A DNA stretch of 64,000 nt from Larix kaempferi (lineage: Eukaryota; Streptophyta; Pinopsida; Pinales; Pinaceae). The DNA lies in NCBI GenBank assembly GCA_027924585.1, contig BSBM01001068.1:124001-188000 (forward strand). The letters are read 5' to 3'. The notes under the pieces are model-generated. The model saw only the letters and a program-made list of their open reading frames with translations. It was not told where the DNA came from and searched no databases. Positions within the stretch are counted from its first letter, which is position 1. Each line of letters opens with the position of its first letter. The position numbers and the translations under genes were made by a program. Shown here one piece after another: positions 1 to 11,764 of this stretch.

Positions 1-68
1 CTAGCTAGAGATATGACCTTTTTCCCTAGGTCACCTATTTAGGGCTGCATTCTGGAAGAGGCAGAAAC
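1..68. repeat. Retroelement-leader-like flank of the minisatellite
   Basis: The stretch has a TGACCT...AGGTCA inverted pair followed by CTGGAAGAGGCAGAAAC. Nearly the same block occurs at about 29004-29058, in the untranslated leader of Copia element A. This suggests that the minisatellite to the right grew inside, or next to, a degraded relative of that leader. The left edge is cut by the window. The match is short and seen by eye only. Confidence 0.45.
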
Positions 69-1573
69 ATGAAATTTTCCCAACAGGAACTGCCTCACAG
101 GAACTTTGCCCAATAGGAACTGTGCCTGTTAGGAACTTTTCCCAACAGGAATTGTGCCTGACAGGAACTTTGCCCAACAGGAACTGTGCCTGACAGGAAC
201 TTTGCCCAATAGGAACTGTGTCCGACAGGAACTTTGCCTTTTAGGAACTTTTCCCAATAGGAACTGTGCCTGACAGGAACTTTTCCCAACAGGAACTATG
301 CCTGTTAGGAATTCTCCCAACAGGAACTCTACCTGACAAGAACTTTTCCCAATAGAAACTGTGCATGACAGGAACTATGCCTGACATAAAATTTGTTCGA
401 TAGGAACTTTAATGCTACCATTGATAGGAAATTTTCCCAACAGGAACTTTGCCCAACAAGAACTGTGCCTGACAGGAACTTTGCCCAACAAGAACTGTGC
501 CTGACAGGAACTTTGCCCAACAGGAACTGTGCCTATTAGGAACTTTGCCCAATAGGAACTGTGCCCAGTAGGAACTTTTCCTAACAGGAACTGTGCATGA
601 CAGGAATTGTGCCCAGCAGGAACTGTGTCTGACAGGAACTTTTCCCAACAGGAACTTTGCCTGTTAGGAACTTTTCCCAACAGGAACTGTGCCTGACAGG
701 AACTTTTCCCAACATGAACTGTGCCTGTTAGGAATTTTCCCAATAGGAACTGTGCTTGACAGGAACTGTGCCCAGCAGGAACTGTGCTCGACAGGAACTT
801 TTCCCAACAGGAACTCTGTCTGTTAAGAAATTTTCCCAACAGGAACTGTGTCTGACAGGAACTTTGCCCAACAAGAACTATGCCTGACAGGAACTGTGCA
901 TGACAGGAACTGTGCCTGACAGGAACTGTGCATGACAGGAACTTTTCCCAACAGGAACTATTCCTATTAGGAACTTTTCCCAACAGGAACTACGCCTAAC
1001 AAGAACTTTTCCCAACAGGAACTGTGCTTGTTAAGAATTTTCCCAACAGGAACTGTGCCTGATAGAAACTTTGCCCAATAGAAACTGTGCATGATAGGAA
1101 CTGTGCCTGACAGGAACTTCGTTCGATAGGAACTTTAATGATACCATTGATAGGAACTTTTCCCAAGAGGAACTATGCATGTTAGGAACTTTTCCCAGCA
1201 AGAACTGTGCCTAACAAGAACTTTGCCCAACAGAAACTTGTGCATGACAGGAACTGTGCATGAGAGGAACTTTTCCCAACAGGAACTATGCCCGATAGGA
1301 ACTTTGCTTGTTAGGAACTTTTCCCAACAGGAACTGTGCCTGATGGGAACTTTGCCCAACAGGAACTGTTCCTATTAGGAATTTTCCCAATAGGAACTCT
1401 GCTTGACAGTAACTTTTCCCAACAGAAACTGTGCATGACAGGAACTGTGCCTGACAGTAACTTTGTTCGATAGGAACTTTTTCTAAGAGGAACTGTGCCT
1501 ATTAGGAACTTTGCCTAGCAGGAACTGTGCTTGACATAAACTTGTGCATGACAGGAACTGTGCCCAACAAGAA
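69..1573. repeat. 16-bp minisatellite, about 94 units
   Basis: The whole interval is built from 16-bp units. Two types dominate and tend to alternate: AGGAACTTTTCCCAAC (also with TTGCCC) and AGGAACTGTGCCTGAC. Units vary by single substitutions and rare 1-2 bp indels. Because 16 is not a multiple of three, three units give a 16-residue protein period and all frames look spuriously open on the minus strand; none looks like a real gene. A distinctive variant block (GTTCGATAGGAACTTTAATG) occurs at about 395 and again at about 1121, so part of the array was duplicated as a larger block. Confidence 0.95.
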
Positions 1574-1928
1574 TGGTTTTTACACTTTTAGCCATTAGTT
1601 GTAGGGTTTTTTAAGTTTTTCATTAAAAACAATTTTTTTGGGGGATTAAAGGGTCATAGAAGCACTAGAAGTTTCAAGATCCGTTTGAAAATTTCAGGAA
1701 ATGTTTGATTTTTCACACGATCCCTTTCATAGGACCAGGATACGTTTCCTTCTGTAGGGGATGTATGTTTCCATAATGGATCCTAGGCGTATTCGATCTG
1801 GATACGTATTGGATCCGTGGATCTGTGGGTCCTAGACGCTAGGGTGGTGGATCCGGTAACATAGCTATTATCCAAGATCTAGACACCCTTAGGATGTAGC
1901 CCTAACACCTTAAAGTATCACCCTATCA
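1574..1928. other. Unassigned stretch, no gene seen
   Basis: After the minisatellite comes T-rich sequence, then a segment rich in GGATCC, GGATAC and similar words between about 1735 and 1870. No domain, repeat boundary or RNA gene was recognised. It could be the 5-prime flank of the possible gene that follows. Confidence 0.4.
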
Positions 1929-2387
1929 ATGTTTGCTCCTAAAGGCCTAACGACAGTCTCAATATTTGACAGGACACCCGATAGTGTTCCTTTAGGCCCG
2001 CCAATGTCCAAAAATGTCCAAAAGACTCCAAAAGAAAATGTCCAAAATGTGCTAAATGAAGAAGGTGACAGAGATGGGGAGGACAATACTGTTGTAAATC
2101 ATGGAAAGGTCCAGAATGCAAATACACAACGCAGGGGTCGCAAACAGACCTTTCTCACCCCAAATAAAACAAAGGATAAGAAATCGAAATATCATCACCC
2201 TTCATTCTATTCACAATCTATCACCAAAACAAAAAGACCACGCACATGCACTATGAAGAGAAACAGGTGTGAAGTGTTGTTTTGTTTGTACTTTGTGTTT
2301 TTTTTTTCAAATTTAAGTACTTTTTTTATATATTGTTTAATTGTTTACATTTACAAATATTGTCTTTTTGCTTCTTTTGACAGGTAG
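1929..2387 (+). CDS. Possible small basic protein, one intron (hypothetical)
   Basis: I do not recognise this protein. An ATG at 1929 opens a frame of 112 codons rich in Lys, Arg, Asn and Thr. It has a basic stretch (QRRGRK, then KTKDKKSK and KTKRPRTC) that would suit a nuclear or nucleic-acid-binding protein. At 2267 a GT donor follows AAACAG, and a pyrimidine-rich acceptor ends in CAG at 2383. Splicing would join AG to G and reach a TAG at 2385-2387, giving about 113 residues. The 117-nt intron has no stop in this frame, so the unspliced frame also runs to the same TAG (152 residues), with a T-rich hydrophobic tail that argues for the spliced form. No promoter or homology supports expression, and it may be a pseudo-exon. 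Confidence 0.25.
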   Translation: MFAPKGLTTVSIFDRTPDSVPLGPPMSKNVQKTPKENVQNVLNEEGDRDGEDNTVVNHGKVQNANTQRRGRKQTFLTPNKTKDKKSKYHHPSFYSQSITKTKRPRTCTMKRNRCEVLFCLYFVFFFSNLSTFFIYCLIVYIYKYCLFASFDR

Positions 2388-3214
2388 CTTGCTAATCCAA
2401 GGCGAGGTTGACTGGTTCTATCCAAATTTTTGTTCTTGGAATTTTGTTGCAATGTGAAGATGTTTTCTTTGAAAGGAGAAAAAGGGTGACTTTCATTGGT
2501 ATACAAACTAGTTTGTAGTTCCAATAGGGAAGGCCAACCCAATAGTGTGTAGGATGACCAAAGTCTTGTATACAAGCTGACTTTGTATGTATATAATGAT
2601 GACTTGTTTTGATATAGGGTTTCTCTATTGGATGCCTATAATCCTGTTAACAATCCTGCATGGTTTTGATAAAAACATACACTGTTTTTCCTTATATATT
2701 GTTTTGTGTTTATACTTTCCATTGGTCTTGTCCTTTGGTGGCGGAAGAAACATAATAAACTCATATTATTTTCTACTAATGGTTTGTTCAAAATCCCAGA
2801 AACAAAGAATGTACTCTGGTAAGTATGAAAATATTGAAAAACATTAGTGTTGTTGGTAGTGCAGTTCAATTTCAAACAGAGATAGAAATGATCAGTTTGA
2901 TTGTACATAGGAACTTGTTACAGTTATATGGATTTTTCATGACTTACATAGCGAGACTTCTTGTGTAAACTTTACAAATGATCGACCAGTAATAAAACAG
3001 GATTGTTCACAAGATTCTTGTGTCAAATTGTTGGTGATGTCTCTCTATCTTTGTTGAATGTTTTCTTATTCTTTGTGATCATTTATGTATTTCAAATTGC
3101 ACCTGTGAAAACTATCTTTGTGCCATTTATCATCTAAACAATGTAAGGCATGTCTTCTTTAATGATTTTCCAAGAAAAATCATGCATATATAACTAGCTT
3201 CTGTTGTCTTTCAC

Positions 3215-3288
3215 TTAATAAACATCATGTCTTCAGTCAATAAAGCAAAGTTAATAAACATCATGTCTTCAGTCAATAAAGCAAAGTT
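3215..3288. repeat. Perfect 36-bp tandem duplication
   Basis: The block starting TTAATAAACATCATGTC and ending GCAAAG is present twice in a row with a 36-bp offset and no differences seen. This implies a recent slippage or repair event. Confidence 0.9.
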
Positions 3289-4339
3289 CAAAAGATGAGG
3301 AAAAGTAATTGTCATGCCAAGGACACTTTTAGTAGTTAATGATAATTTGAAACTTATGAAGTCAGATACCTTTAGCCTTGTATAAGAACTGTAAAAATGA
3401 TTTGGAACAAAAATTGCTTGAATAGTTTGCAGATCCAAACCTGTGCTATACTTTTCAAAAGCACCAGCATGTTGCATACATCCCTCTGAATATGACAATC
3501 CTAATACTGAACTTGTCCTTGTACTAGCATCCTCATCCAAAAAGATAGCATGTTGTTGGTTAGAGTTTGCCACTCTAAATTCAATATCTTGATGAATATC
3601 ACATGATCCAATGGTCCAATTCTAAACCATCCCAAATTGTGCAACAAACCCTCATTATGGAGTGTCATCCAAAAATGGCAATAAAGACATGCAAATCTGT
3701 TCCAAAAGGGCTGAACGCTCCTTCATCACAATGGATCAAGACACATCAAATGATTTATGTAAAGGCTGCAAATGAATTTCTGGGAAAGAAAATTTACATC
3801 CCCAGTAAGCTACAACACTCCATTCGTCCACTTTGAATACTTGCAGCCAAATAAAACTTAGATTGTCAATGTAATAATCCCTGATTGTATCCTGTCCACA
3901 ATCAATGTTTGTTTAGGGATGCTACTACAGGAATGGTTATGGACCAGCTGTCATAGAAGCATATAAACACAGAGATAGATAGCAGAAGACCTTCTGATTA
4001 TTTATTATCATTGGAAACTGTAATTTTCTTCAGGGTTCCCAAGGGAGGACAATTTTTCTTCAACTTGGGGCATTCTGGAACTCTTGAGACCACGGATCCA
4101 GGAATCATAGAATGGGAGAATACTTGAGGAGTTCAGCTTCATTTTGGTTTGCGACCTTTAGTGTTCCTTCATGAAGGCTGATGGCTTTGTTTGCCATTAT
4201 ATCCACTCCAGATTTATGCTTCTGGAATTGCTTGAATTTAGAAATGAAACTGGTGAAGAGGGAGGTGCCACTAATGTCAATGTTAAAGGTGGATGGGCAC
4301 CATTAACTAGTTGAGCTTCATTTCCTAAGACAGTTCCTT

Positions 4340-4495
4340 CTAGAATATGTGAAGCTGGCACATTGCGTTGTATTTGCTTCTTTGATCCAAAACATTAGAA
4401 TCTAGTCCATCAACCTCCTAGAATATGTGAAACTGGTACAATGAGTTGTATTTGCTTCTTTGATCCAAAACACCAGAATCTAGTCCACCAAACTT
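4340..4495. repeat. 78-bp tandem duplication
   Basis: CTAGAATATGTGAA begins two adjacent copies, at 4340 and 4418, each ending near TAGTCCA. The copies differ at several positions, so this duplication is older than the 36-bp one at 3215. Confidence 0.85.
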
Positions 4496-5330
4496 GCCAT
4501 ATTCGTTTCTGTCACACAAAACCATACTCCAACGGTTTCCAAAAATAAACTTCACAATACAATATATTAAACATGCATTACAAAATTACAATTTAGAGAT
4601 TACCGAAACCACAGAATTGGCAAGCCACTATATCCTACCTATGTCTATCTCTCTGATAAGATTAGCAAAGAGAGATGGGACGGCTATCCAGACGTTTGTC
4701 ATTCAACTCTCAAATATTTTATTAAGCTTAGGTGAAAGATGAAAGATTCCATATTCATTTGAAACATGGGAATGATCCCTCTCATGTTATCAACAGTGAG
4801 GCATCTATGACTTCTCTAACAAGTGTTTATGCTGGATGTTTCTATTCTAGCAGAAAATGCAGTATCCAAAGGCCAAAATACTCACTATAACTTCAGCATA
4901 TAAAATTGGCCAGTAAGCAATCAACTAACTAGCATATCACAGCCAATCGTAGACCACTGCCATGATAATGTACAACCTTGTTATGTATGGCTGCATTAGA
5001 AGGGTGCAAAATTCCCATTTTTGGATGCATCAATTTGGCTTAAAATATTTGAAAAGCTAGACTAGGATGATATTTGAGATGTGGATTCATCACATTCAGC
5101 GCGCATCTCATGTAAAGGCTTCTCAAGCTACAACAAGTGCACATATAAAAAGGGTGAAACAAAGTGAACATCCAACAAAGAAAAATAGCACAATCTGATA
5201 ATGGTCTGATTAGTACAATTTCAAATTGGTGCATAAATTATAGAACATACACAAGTTGCTCCTGCCATGGGTAACTATAATATTGCATTCATAATAACCA
5301 GTATGTTTAAAAGTTGGATTACAACACTCA

Positions 5331-5400
5331 AAATGAGCGGTGGGATTTGAACCCATCTGATGCCTTAGACGGTGGAAATATACAACAATTTTCATAGGAA
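5331..5400 (-). repeat. tRNA-Leu-like remnant, probable SINE head
   Basis: Read on the minus strand, 5372-5343 contains CCGTCTAAGGCATCAGA followed directly by TGGGTTCAAATCCCACCG. The second part holds a perfect type-2 RNA polymerase III B box (GGTTCAAATCC, 5353-5343). Both pieces resemble the D-arm and T-arm of nuclear tRNA-Leu, but the anticodon and variable arms are missing. It therefore cannot be a functional tRNA. A tRNA-derived SINE or a decayed tRNA gene are the two readings; the body further downstream was not matched to a known SINE. Confidence 0.4.
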
Positions 5401-8400
5401 GAAATACCCGCGGGAAGAAATAAATGTCATGGATAGCACAGAGGAAGAAATCCTATGACCCATCGAAGAAAATCCATGTCACTGTCCATGATCAATGAGC
5501 AATGTTTGTAAAATTTGAAATGTATCTCAATGATGCCCAAGGTACAGTGATTCTGAAGAAATTCAACTTCTCCATAATTCCTTCTATTTTTTGAAGAATG
5601 GAATCTTTATGGAGAAAGTGTCATCTATGCTAACTATAAACTGATTTAGTGACAGATAGAGATGGGCTAGGCTCTTGGCATAAAAAATCTCAAGTGGTAT
5701 TGGTACAAGTAGATATGCAAAACCCGTTGTTCATAGCTACAACAAGCATACTTTTACAGGCCCTGATCTACATCAGCATTGGGCCTACATTTGGTTATTT
5801 ACAGGTTGTTGAATAATCATATGATCCGCTAAGTTTGAAGGCCAGTTTCTATGATATTTTGAGTATATAACACTAGATTACTTGCAAATTTATTATCATT
5901 TACACACTCTCCTAAAACACCTTTCAAACCTGAGTTCAACACTTTTGAAATAACTTAGGTTTGATATAAATATAAACTTAGCATTGACTACATTATTATG
6001 CTTATGGTTTGAAATGTTGTTTTTCATAACAAACATATAAGTGAAGGTCAATCTATTGAGTTTGTATTCTGCTCCATCTCAAGATATTACTGTTGGGTTT
6101 AATATCCTTTAATTCTGTGTAGAACGACTCATCAACTATAATGTCGATCACTTAAAATATCCATGTGTTTAAGGTATTAACACTGGAATAGCCTACCTTC
6201 CTAATGCTGGTCACTTATTGTCATTACATTGGACTTTTGAGACATTATTTTGAAATATATATTTCTGCAACACCATCTGTCAATTATTGAGTTGTTGATT
6301 GATCCCATTTGTTGATCGATTGTCCATTAACACACCATAAGCTTATATTGATTACTGTGCACAAATCCAATTCAAAATTCAATTTTTACTAGGTCATACA
6401 CAACTAGTTCCAAGTGCATTCGATTGATCTTCAAAGGTTACTTTGAAGATATCACACTTAAGGATGTTTGTTGGTTTGATCTCTGAGGCATAATCAGATT
6501 TTCAATCTGAGCTTAACACTGTTGATAGTACACTAAATAGTGCTGAATTTGACAACAAATTTATGGTGTTTTAGTTACATGACATTTGTAACATTGTCCT
6601 ATAAATTTAATGTAAACGGGACTGAAATTTGTGGGTATCTTAACTGTTCATTTACACACACAGATGAAATTCTACTTGGGGCTGATTTGTTTGCATAAAT
6701 ATGATTACTTGGTATATACATATATGACCTTCTTGAAAACTTGAACTTAGGGATGATTTTTCTCTCATATTTTGTGTCCATTTTTGCATGATAATTGTGA
6801 TCACGTTAGAATATACCAGCATCTACAACGCATACAAAAATTTGAGTTAGAGGGGATTTGATACTGCTGGTTTATTCAATTAGAAATCTGAGTTTTACTC
6901 ATTGATTGTATTGAAGTATCATTGGAGGTTGATTTGGCATCATTATTGTCTCTATATATTGGCATGTGCTTGGAATACATACAGTACCTATTTGAGATTT
7001 GAGTTTAAACTAAAACTAAGCTTCACATACTGAAATTGACTTGTCAAAAACTGAAGTATGTTATGTGATGAGGCTTTACAATAGATGAAAAGGAGAATTA
7101 CTTGTCACGAGCCCTTTCCTGCACAACAATCTCATGATAGAGAATGACATATAAAGAGCATGGTAGAGAACTAGCAGGTATCTCTTTGGATGTCTTGCAT
7201 TCGAATACTCTGCCAAAACAAGAAGTCCCAGATGAACCCTTCTTATATATTTAAAAGATAGAGAATAAACCATGAAAAATGTGCAAAGGCATTGAATGAC
7301 AGTTTCCAACTACTAAGCACAATGTAGAACCCAATTTGACCATAGCACAAATTTGACGTCAGATTCTAAAATTCTATAAGCAATTAAAATCCAAAAATGA
7401 ATATTGAAAACTGCTCAAGCCTAAACCAATTAATCATATGATTTTCTTAGCAAAAGGGGGTCCGGAGAGAGTTCTCAGGCCCGAGGGGTAGAGAGGCAGA
7501 GCTGTAGGTTGGGATTTAGATACACAATCAGAGATTGAAAGTGTAACTGTACCCATGAGATTGTGCTTAATATGCAGATTTGGGTCATTATTACTGTTGG
7601 TTGATGTTGGTTGATGTTCCTTCAATGTTGGTTGATTTATTACTGTGTAAGTGTAGTCATTATTTTGTTATTGTTGATGGTTTATTTGCAGATCTAATAA
7701 ATCATGTTCAAGCTTCATCATAACATTAGTATAACCTTGCATCACAATTATATCAGCTGGTCACAATATGCAGATCTGGGTCATCTTATTACAGTCCAGT
7801 AAGCCTCCATACATCCCTATCTTACTGAACGTTTGCCATTCCAAGGTTTTCCTCTATCCTCCTAGGTACATATACCTCATAATGCGTGACATACCATCAT
7901 TTTAATAAGGTGGATTCCCAAGTAAGATTGTTGGTGATACATTGTAGACATGTCCAAGACATAAAAAAAATGTTGTGAAACAGAAAAATAATGTCCCTAC
8001 ATTACTCTTGAATCTCTTGAGCAAAAAACATATAAATAGAATGTTATAAAATAGAAATCATGCATGAATTACATTTGAATCTCTTTACAAAATTGAATTT
8101 TTAATAGTAAAGGGACGTGAACTACTCTAATATGTTCACTGAGTTTGCCACTTAATTACATCAAAAACCCCTATGAGCTCCAATTAGCTGCTCTATCAAA
8201 TTTATCATGCTAAGTGGCACTTTGGCCTGTTTCAGCCACCTACTTAATTACATCAAAAAACCCCAAAGAATGCCCTCCAAGAGCGATGCCCTGTCCAATG
8301 CATCATGCTGGTCCAATGAGAAAGCTTGGTGATGTCATCTGTGGCCTCCAAAGGCGGGGTACCAACAAATAAAATTATTCCATGTGTCTCTCACCTGCTC

Positions 8401-8744
8401 ATCTTAGGTACGCTGCTGCTCATTTGAGGTATAGACTCAGTACAAATTGGTCTCAATTATTTTGTTGTTGATGAAGCCACCATATAAGTTTTTAAGGCTG
8501 CTTTAGGGGTTCTCATTAATTCACTGTTATAGGCCAGCATTATTGCTGATATATAGCCTTGATTTCCTTTTATGTATCTGCAGGTAGATGGTGTTGAAAA
8601 TTTTGGCCTTGTGTCCTATAGAGGAGACAAAAAATACCATCAAATTTAGAATTTAGATGTAGTAAATAACTGACTAATAAAAAAATCAATTGATATCACA
8701 CTAAAAAAGCATACACTACTATACTATGGAATACATTTACTTAC
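5401..8744. other. AT-rich intergenic DNA, nothing recognised
   Basis: No protein domain, RNA gene, LTR end or inverted repeat stands out. One weak repeat of CTTAATTACATCAAAAA occurs twice between about 8150 and 8262. Confidence 0.4.
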
Positions 8745-8751
8745 CTTCATA

Positions 8752-9370
8752 TTATAATTCCAAATCAGGGAATAATGTCAGCTTCATTCGCCCTAATGTT
8801 GGCATGTGTGCAATAGAAGAGACATTGGAGTTTGAAAATATGCATATACAAATACATGTCAGTAAATTACAAGTGATAATGTTTTCAATAATACCACGAT
8901 AAATTCACTTCAAAGAAAAACAAACCTAGTGGTGGATTCATAGATGCAAGTGATTCTGAATGTGTATGATTGATAGCTGATGGTTGTTTTGAATTTGTAT
9001 TTACTTGACTGCTATTCTGAGGCCTTACAACCCTTTGTGGTGTACCTTTCAAAGCACGTACTCCACCTGCCAATATATTACAGTTATGAAATTTTCTATG
9101 ATATGCCACTTCATGACATTAATTTATTTAAAAAGTATTAGAAGTAATACCTAAAATGACTGTTGATGAATTTTTATTTGCATACATTGCCTCCAATTCT
9201 TCTTCAACCTCCCCCCCTCTCACTGGAAATTTATATTTTGTTGGGTCAACATTAAATGCTGATGGGGAAGCATCATGATGTCCTTGAATGGGCATGGTAT
9301 TCATTGACTGACTTAACATTTGTCTACCTATCAAAGGAAAGTTGAAAGATTCAAATGCTTGTGCATCCAT
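8752..9370 (-). CDS. Hypothetical three-exon gene, minus strand
   Basis: I do not recognise the product. Three in-phase exons can be assembled on the minus strand: 9370-9151, 9066-8926 and 8792-8752. Both junctions use GT donors and AG acceptors (donor after TTTTAG at 9151, acceptor TTGGCAG; donor after CCACTAG at 8926, acceptor ACATTAG), both in phase 1. Exon 2 is 141 nt, a multiple of three. The result is about 133 residues ending in KLTLFPDLEL and a TAA at 8754-8752. The middle is Ser/Asn/Gln-rich with VRALKGTPQRVVRPQ. The frame stays open upstream of the ATG until a TGA at 9406-9404, just beyond which a KKRSRQ basic string lies in frame. The gene may therefore be longer and broken by that stop. 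Consistent phases make this more than chance, but expression is unproven. Confidence 0.42.
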
Positions 9371-9753
9371 ATTTAGGTCTGGAAGTAATGCACGCTTATT
9401 TTGTCATTGGCGAGACCTCTTCTTAGGGCTCAAGGTAGAATAAAAGTGTGAACAACAGTTAACGAGAGGGATTCTGGTCAAGGATACAAGCTTTAGCAAG
9501 GTACTAGATCGCATTATTGTTGTAGAAATATTTTCAGTTTATTATTTTAATAAAAATCAGACTTAAATTAGTGAAGTAATAATAGCTTGCATTTCCATGC
9601 TAGCTTTATAATCACATAATTGTCAAATCTAGATGCGGGCACAAGTAAGAAGTTACTCACATCTTGAAATTTTTGGTTAATGGAATATGTGTATGTCAAT
9701 GCCAATGCTAGTAAAACGAATAGGGAATATGAATAATGGGTACCAAATGAATA
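9371..9753. other. Stretch between the minus-strand gene and the PPR pseudogene
   Basis: The right part is AT-rich. The left edge (about 9371-9426) continues the reading frame of the minus-strand gene past an in-frame TGA, with a possible splice acceptor near 9426. Nothing else is recognised. Confidence 0.35.
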
Positions 9754-11764
9754 ATGAATATACACAACTTGTGTATTTTCATAGTTGTCAGCAAGGTAAT
9801 AACATCCCTAGAAAATCATTCAATTTCCCAAATATTTAGAAACCCAAGCTATCAATCATGCCATCAATTTCAATGTGAGTATGCTTTTGGGCATCAAACC
9901 ATGGGTTTTATTACTTCCTCTAGAAAGTCCAAGATAAAACAGAAAGGGAAAGGCAATGTGGTTAACATTATGGATTTGAATAGGTTATTTAGGAAAGGAC
10001 AAATGAAAGAGCAAGTGGATGCTTTATATCTTCTGGGTAAACAGAGCATTCGGCCTGAGTACAAAACTTATGTGCACTTATTACACAGATGCATCAAAGG
10101 GATTTGGAAGAGGGAAAGGAAATCCATTTGCATATGACGAATACTGGATTGAAGCCAAATGTTTTTTCTTGGCAACCTCCTTGTCAATATGTATGCCAAG
10201 TGTGATGGTTTAGAGGATTCACGCGAAGTGTTTAACAAAAAGCCTCAACGAAGTGTTATGTCATGGACTGCGATGCTTTCAGGACTTATTCAGGAAAGGT
10301 GCAGTGGGAAGGCTTGGGATTTGTTTAGTATGATGGGACAAGAAGGCCTGAAGCCGAACGGAGTTACTTTTGCTTCAGTTCTGGGGCTAGGTGTAGGGTT
10401 GACGTCACTGAAATGGGGAAGACAAACCCAAGCTCTGATTATCGAATATGGATTTGAATCAGATGTTTTTTGTCGAGTAGCCTTATTGTCATGTATTGCA
10501 GATGTAAGATCGTTGAGGATGCACACAAATTGTTCGATCAGATGGTTGTGCGAGATGTGGTTTCATGGAATGCATTAATTGCTGGGTTTACACAGAGTGG
10601 TTGTGGTGGAGAATCCCTGAAACTCTTTCATCAAATGTTAGATGAGGGTATTAAACCCAACCATTTTACTATTGCAAGCGTTGTCACAACGTGTGCAAGT
10701 ATAGCAACTCTCGCAGAGGGTGAGTCCGTCCATGCTTTTATTGTGAAATTGGATTTCAATCAGATGCCTTTGTGAGCAGTTCCCTTATCGATATGTATGC
10801 TAAATGTGGGTGTATTGGAGGTGCACTCAAAGTGTTTGAGGAAATGCCTCAAAGAAATGTGGTTTCCTGGAATGCTATCATCACAAGGTATGCCAAGAAT
10901 GGACCTGGTGAAGAGGCTTTGAAAGTCTTTTGTCAAATGTAATCAACGGGAATTACACCTAGTCAGTTCAGCTTTGTTAGTGTTTTTAAGGCATGCACTG
11001 GCATGGACGCTCTTGATGAAGGCAAACATGTTCATCCCCAAGTCATTAAATTGGATATGTCTCAGATGTCTTTGTGGGGAATTCCCTTGTTGACATGTAT
11101 GTTAGATGTGAGGACCTTGATGATGCACGTACAGTGTTTGAGAAAATGACCAAATGAAATGTTGTCTCTTGTAACACAATGATCTTAGGGTATGCCCAAC
11201 ATCAGCATGGTTTAGAGGCCCTGAAAATTTCTGTCAAATGCTACGGGTATCCATGAGACCAGACCTATTTTCTTTTACTAGTGTTCTCTGTGTGTGTGCC
11301 ATCATAGGAACTCCATATTAGGGTAATCAGGTTCATGCACTCATGATTAACACTGGATGTGTTTCCAATATTTTCGCAGAGATTGCTCTTATAGATATGT
11401 ACTCCAAATGTGGGAGCATGGATGATGCATACAAATTTTTTGACAACATGGCTGAAGAGAATACCATTTCATTTACCGCATTAATCACAGGTTTTATCCA
11501 TAATGGGCATGATGACGAGGCACTGAAACTCTTCTTCCAAATGCAAACAACAAGCAGGAAGCCAGACTAGTTTACCTTCTCAAGTGTTCATAGAGCATGT
11601 GTTGGCATAGAAACTATGGAACAGGGCAGTAGCATCCATTCCTACATCATTAAAACTGGGTTTGAGTCAGATACATTTGTTGGGATTGCTCTTGTGGACG
11701 TGTATTCTAAATGTGGGAGATTTGAGGATGCATGGAGGGTTTTTGACAAAATGCCCATATGAAG
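9754..11764 (+). pseudogene. PLS-type pentatricopeptide-repeat (PPR) pseudogene
   Basis: PPR proteins bind organellar RNA and direct editing, splicing or stability in chloroplasts and mitochondria. The plus strand reads as successive plant PLS-class repeats: LVNMYAKCDGLEDSREVF with VMSWTAML near 10180-10275, a repeat with VEDAHKLFDQMVVRDVVSW near 10510, IDMYAKCGCIGGALKVFEEM near 10785, DDARTVFEKM near 11120, IDMYSKCGSMDDAYKFFDNM near 11390 and VDVYSKCGRFEDAWRVFDKM near 11695. Linkers of the GLKPNGVTFASVL type separate them. Frameshifts near 10119, 10163, 10470, 10757 and 11057 and stops near 10940, 11150, 11318, 11567 and 11760 break it. No E or DYW C-terminal domain was seen; the homology ends near 11764. 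No intron is evident, as is typical of the family. The start is uncertain (ATG at 9754 or 9901 in the same frame). Confidence 0.9.

Larger units (their letters stand above)
2388..5330. other. Intergenic DNA with two small tandem duplications
   Basis: Apart from the two short duplications listed separately (3215-3288 and 4340-4495), I see no recognisable gene, RNA or element boundary. Open frames here are short and lack compositional or motif support. Confidence 0.4.

Noticed and set aside
69-1573. Several long open frames (up to 202 codons, minus strand) across the minisatellite
   Set aside because: They follow the 16-bp period in every frame, have no conserved frame, and all derive from the repeat.
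69-1573. CRISPR-like array
   Set aside because: Units are contiguous 16-bp repeats without unique spacers, in clearly eukaryotic plant DNA.
5343-5372. Functional tRNA-Leu gene
   Set aside because: The anticodon arm, variable arm and acceptor pairing are missing.
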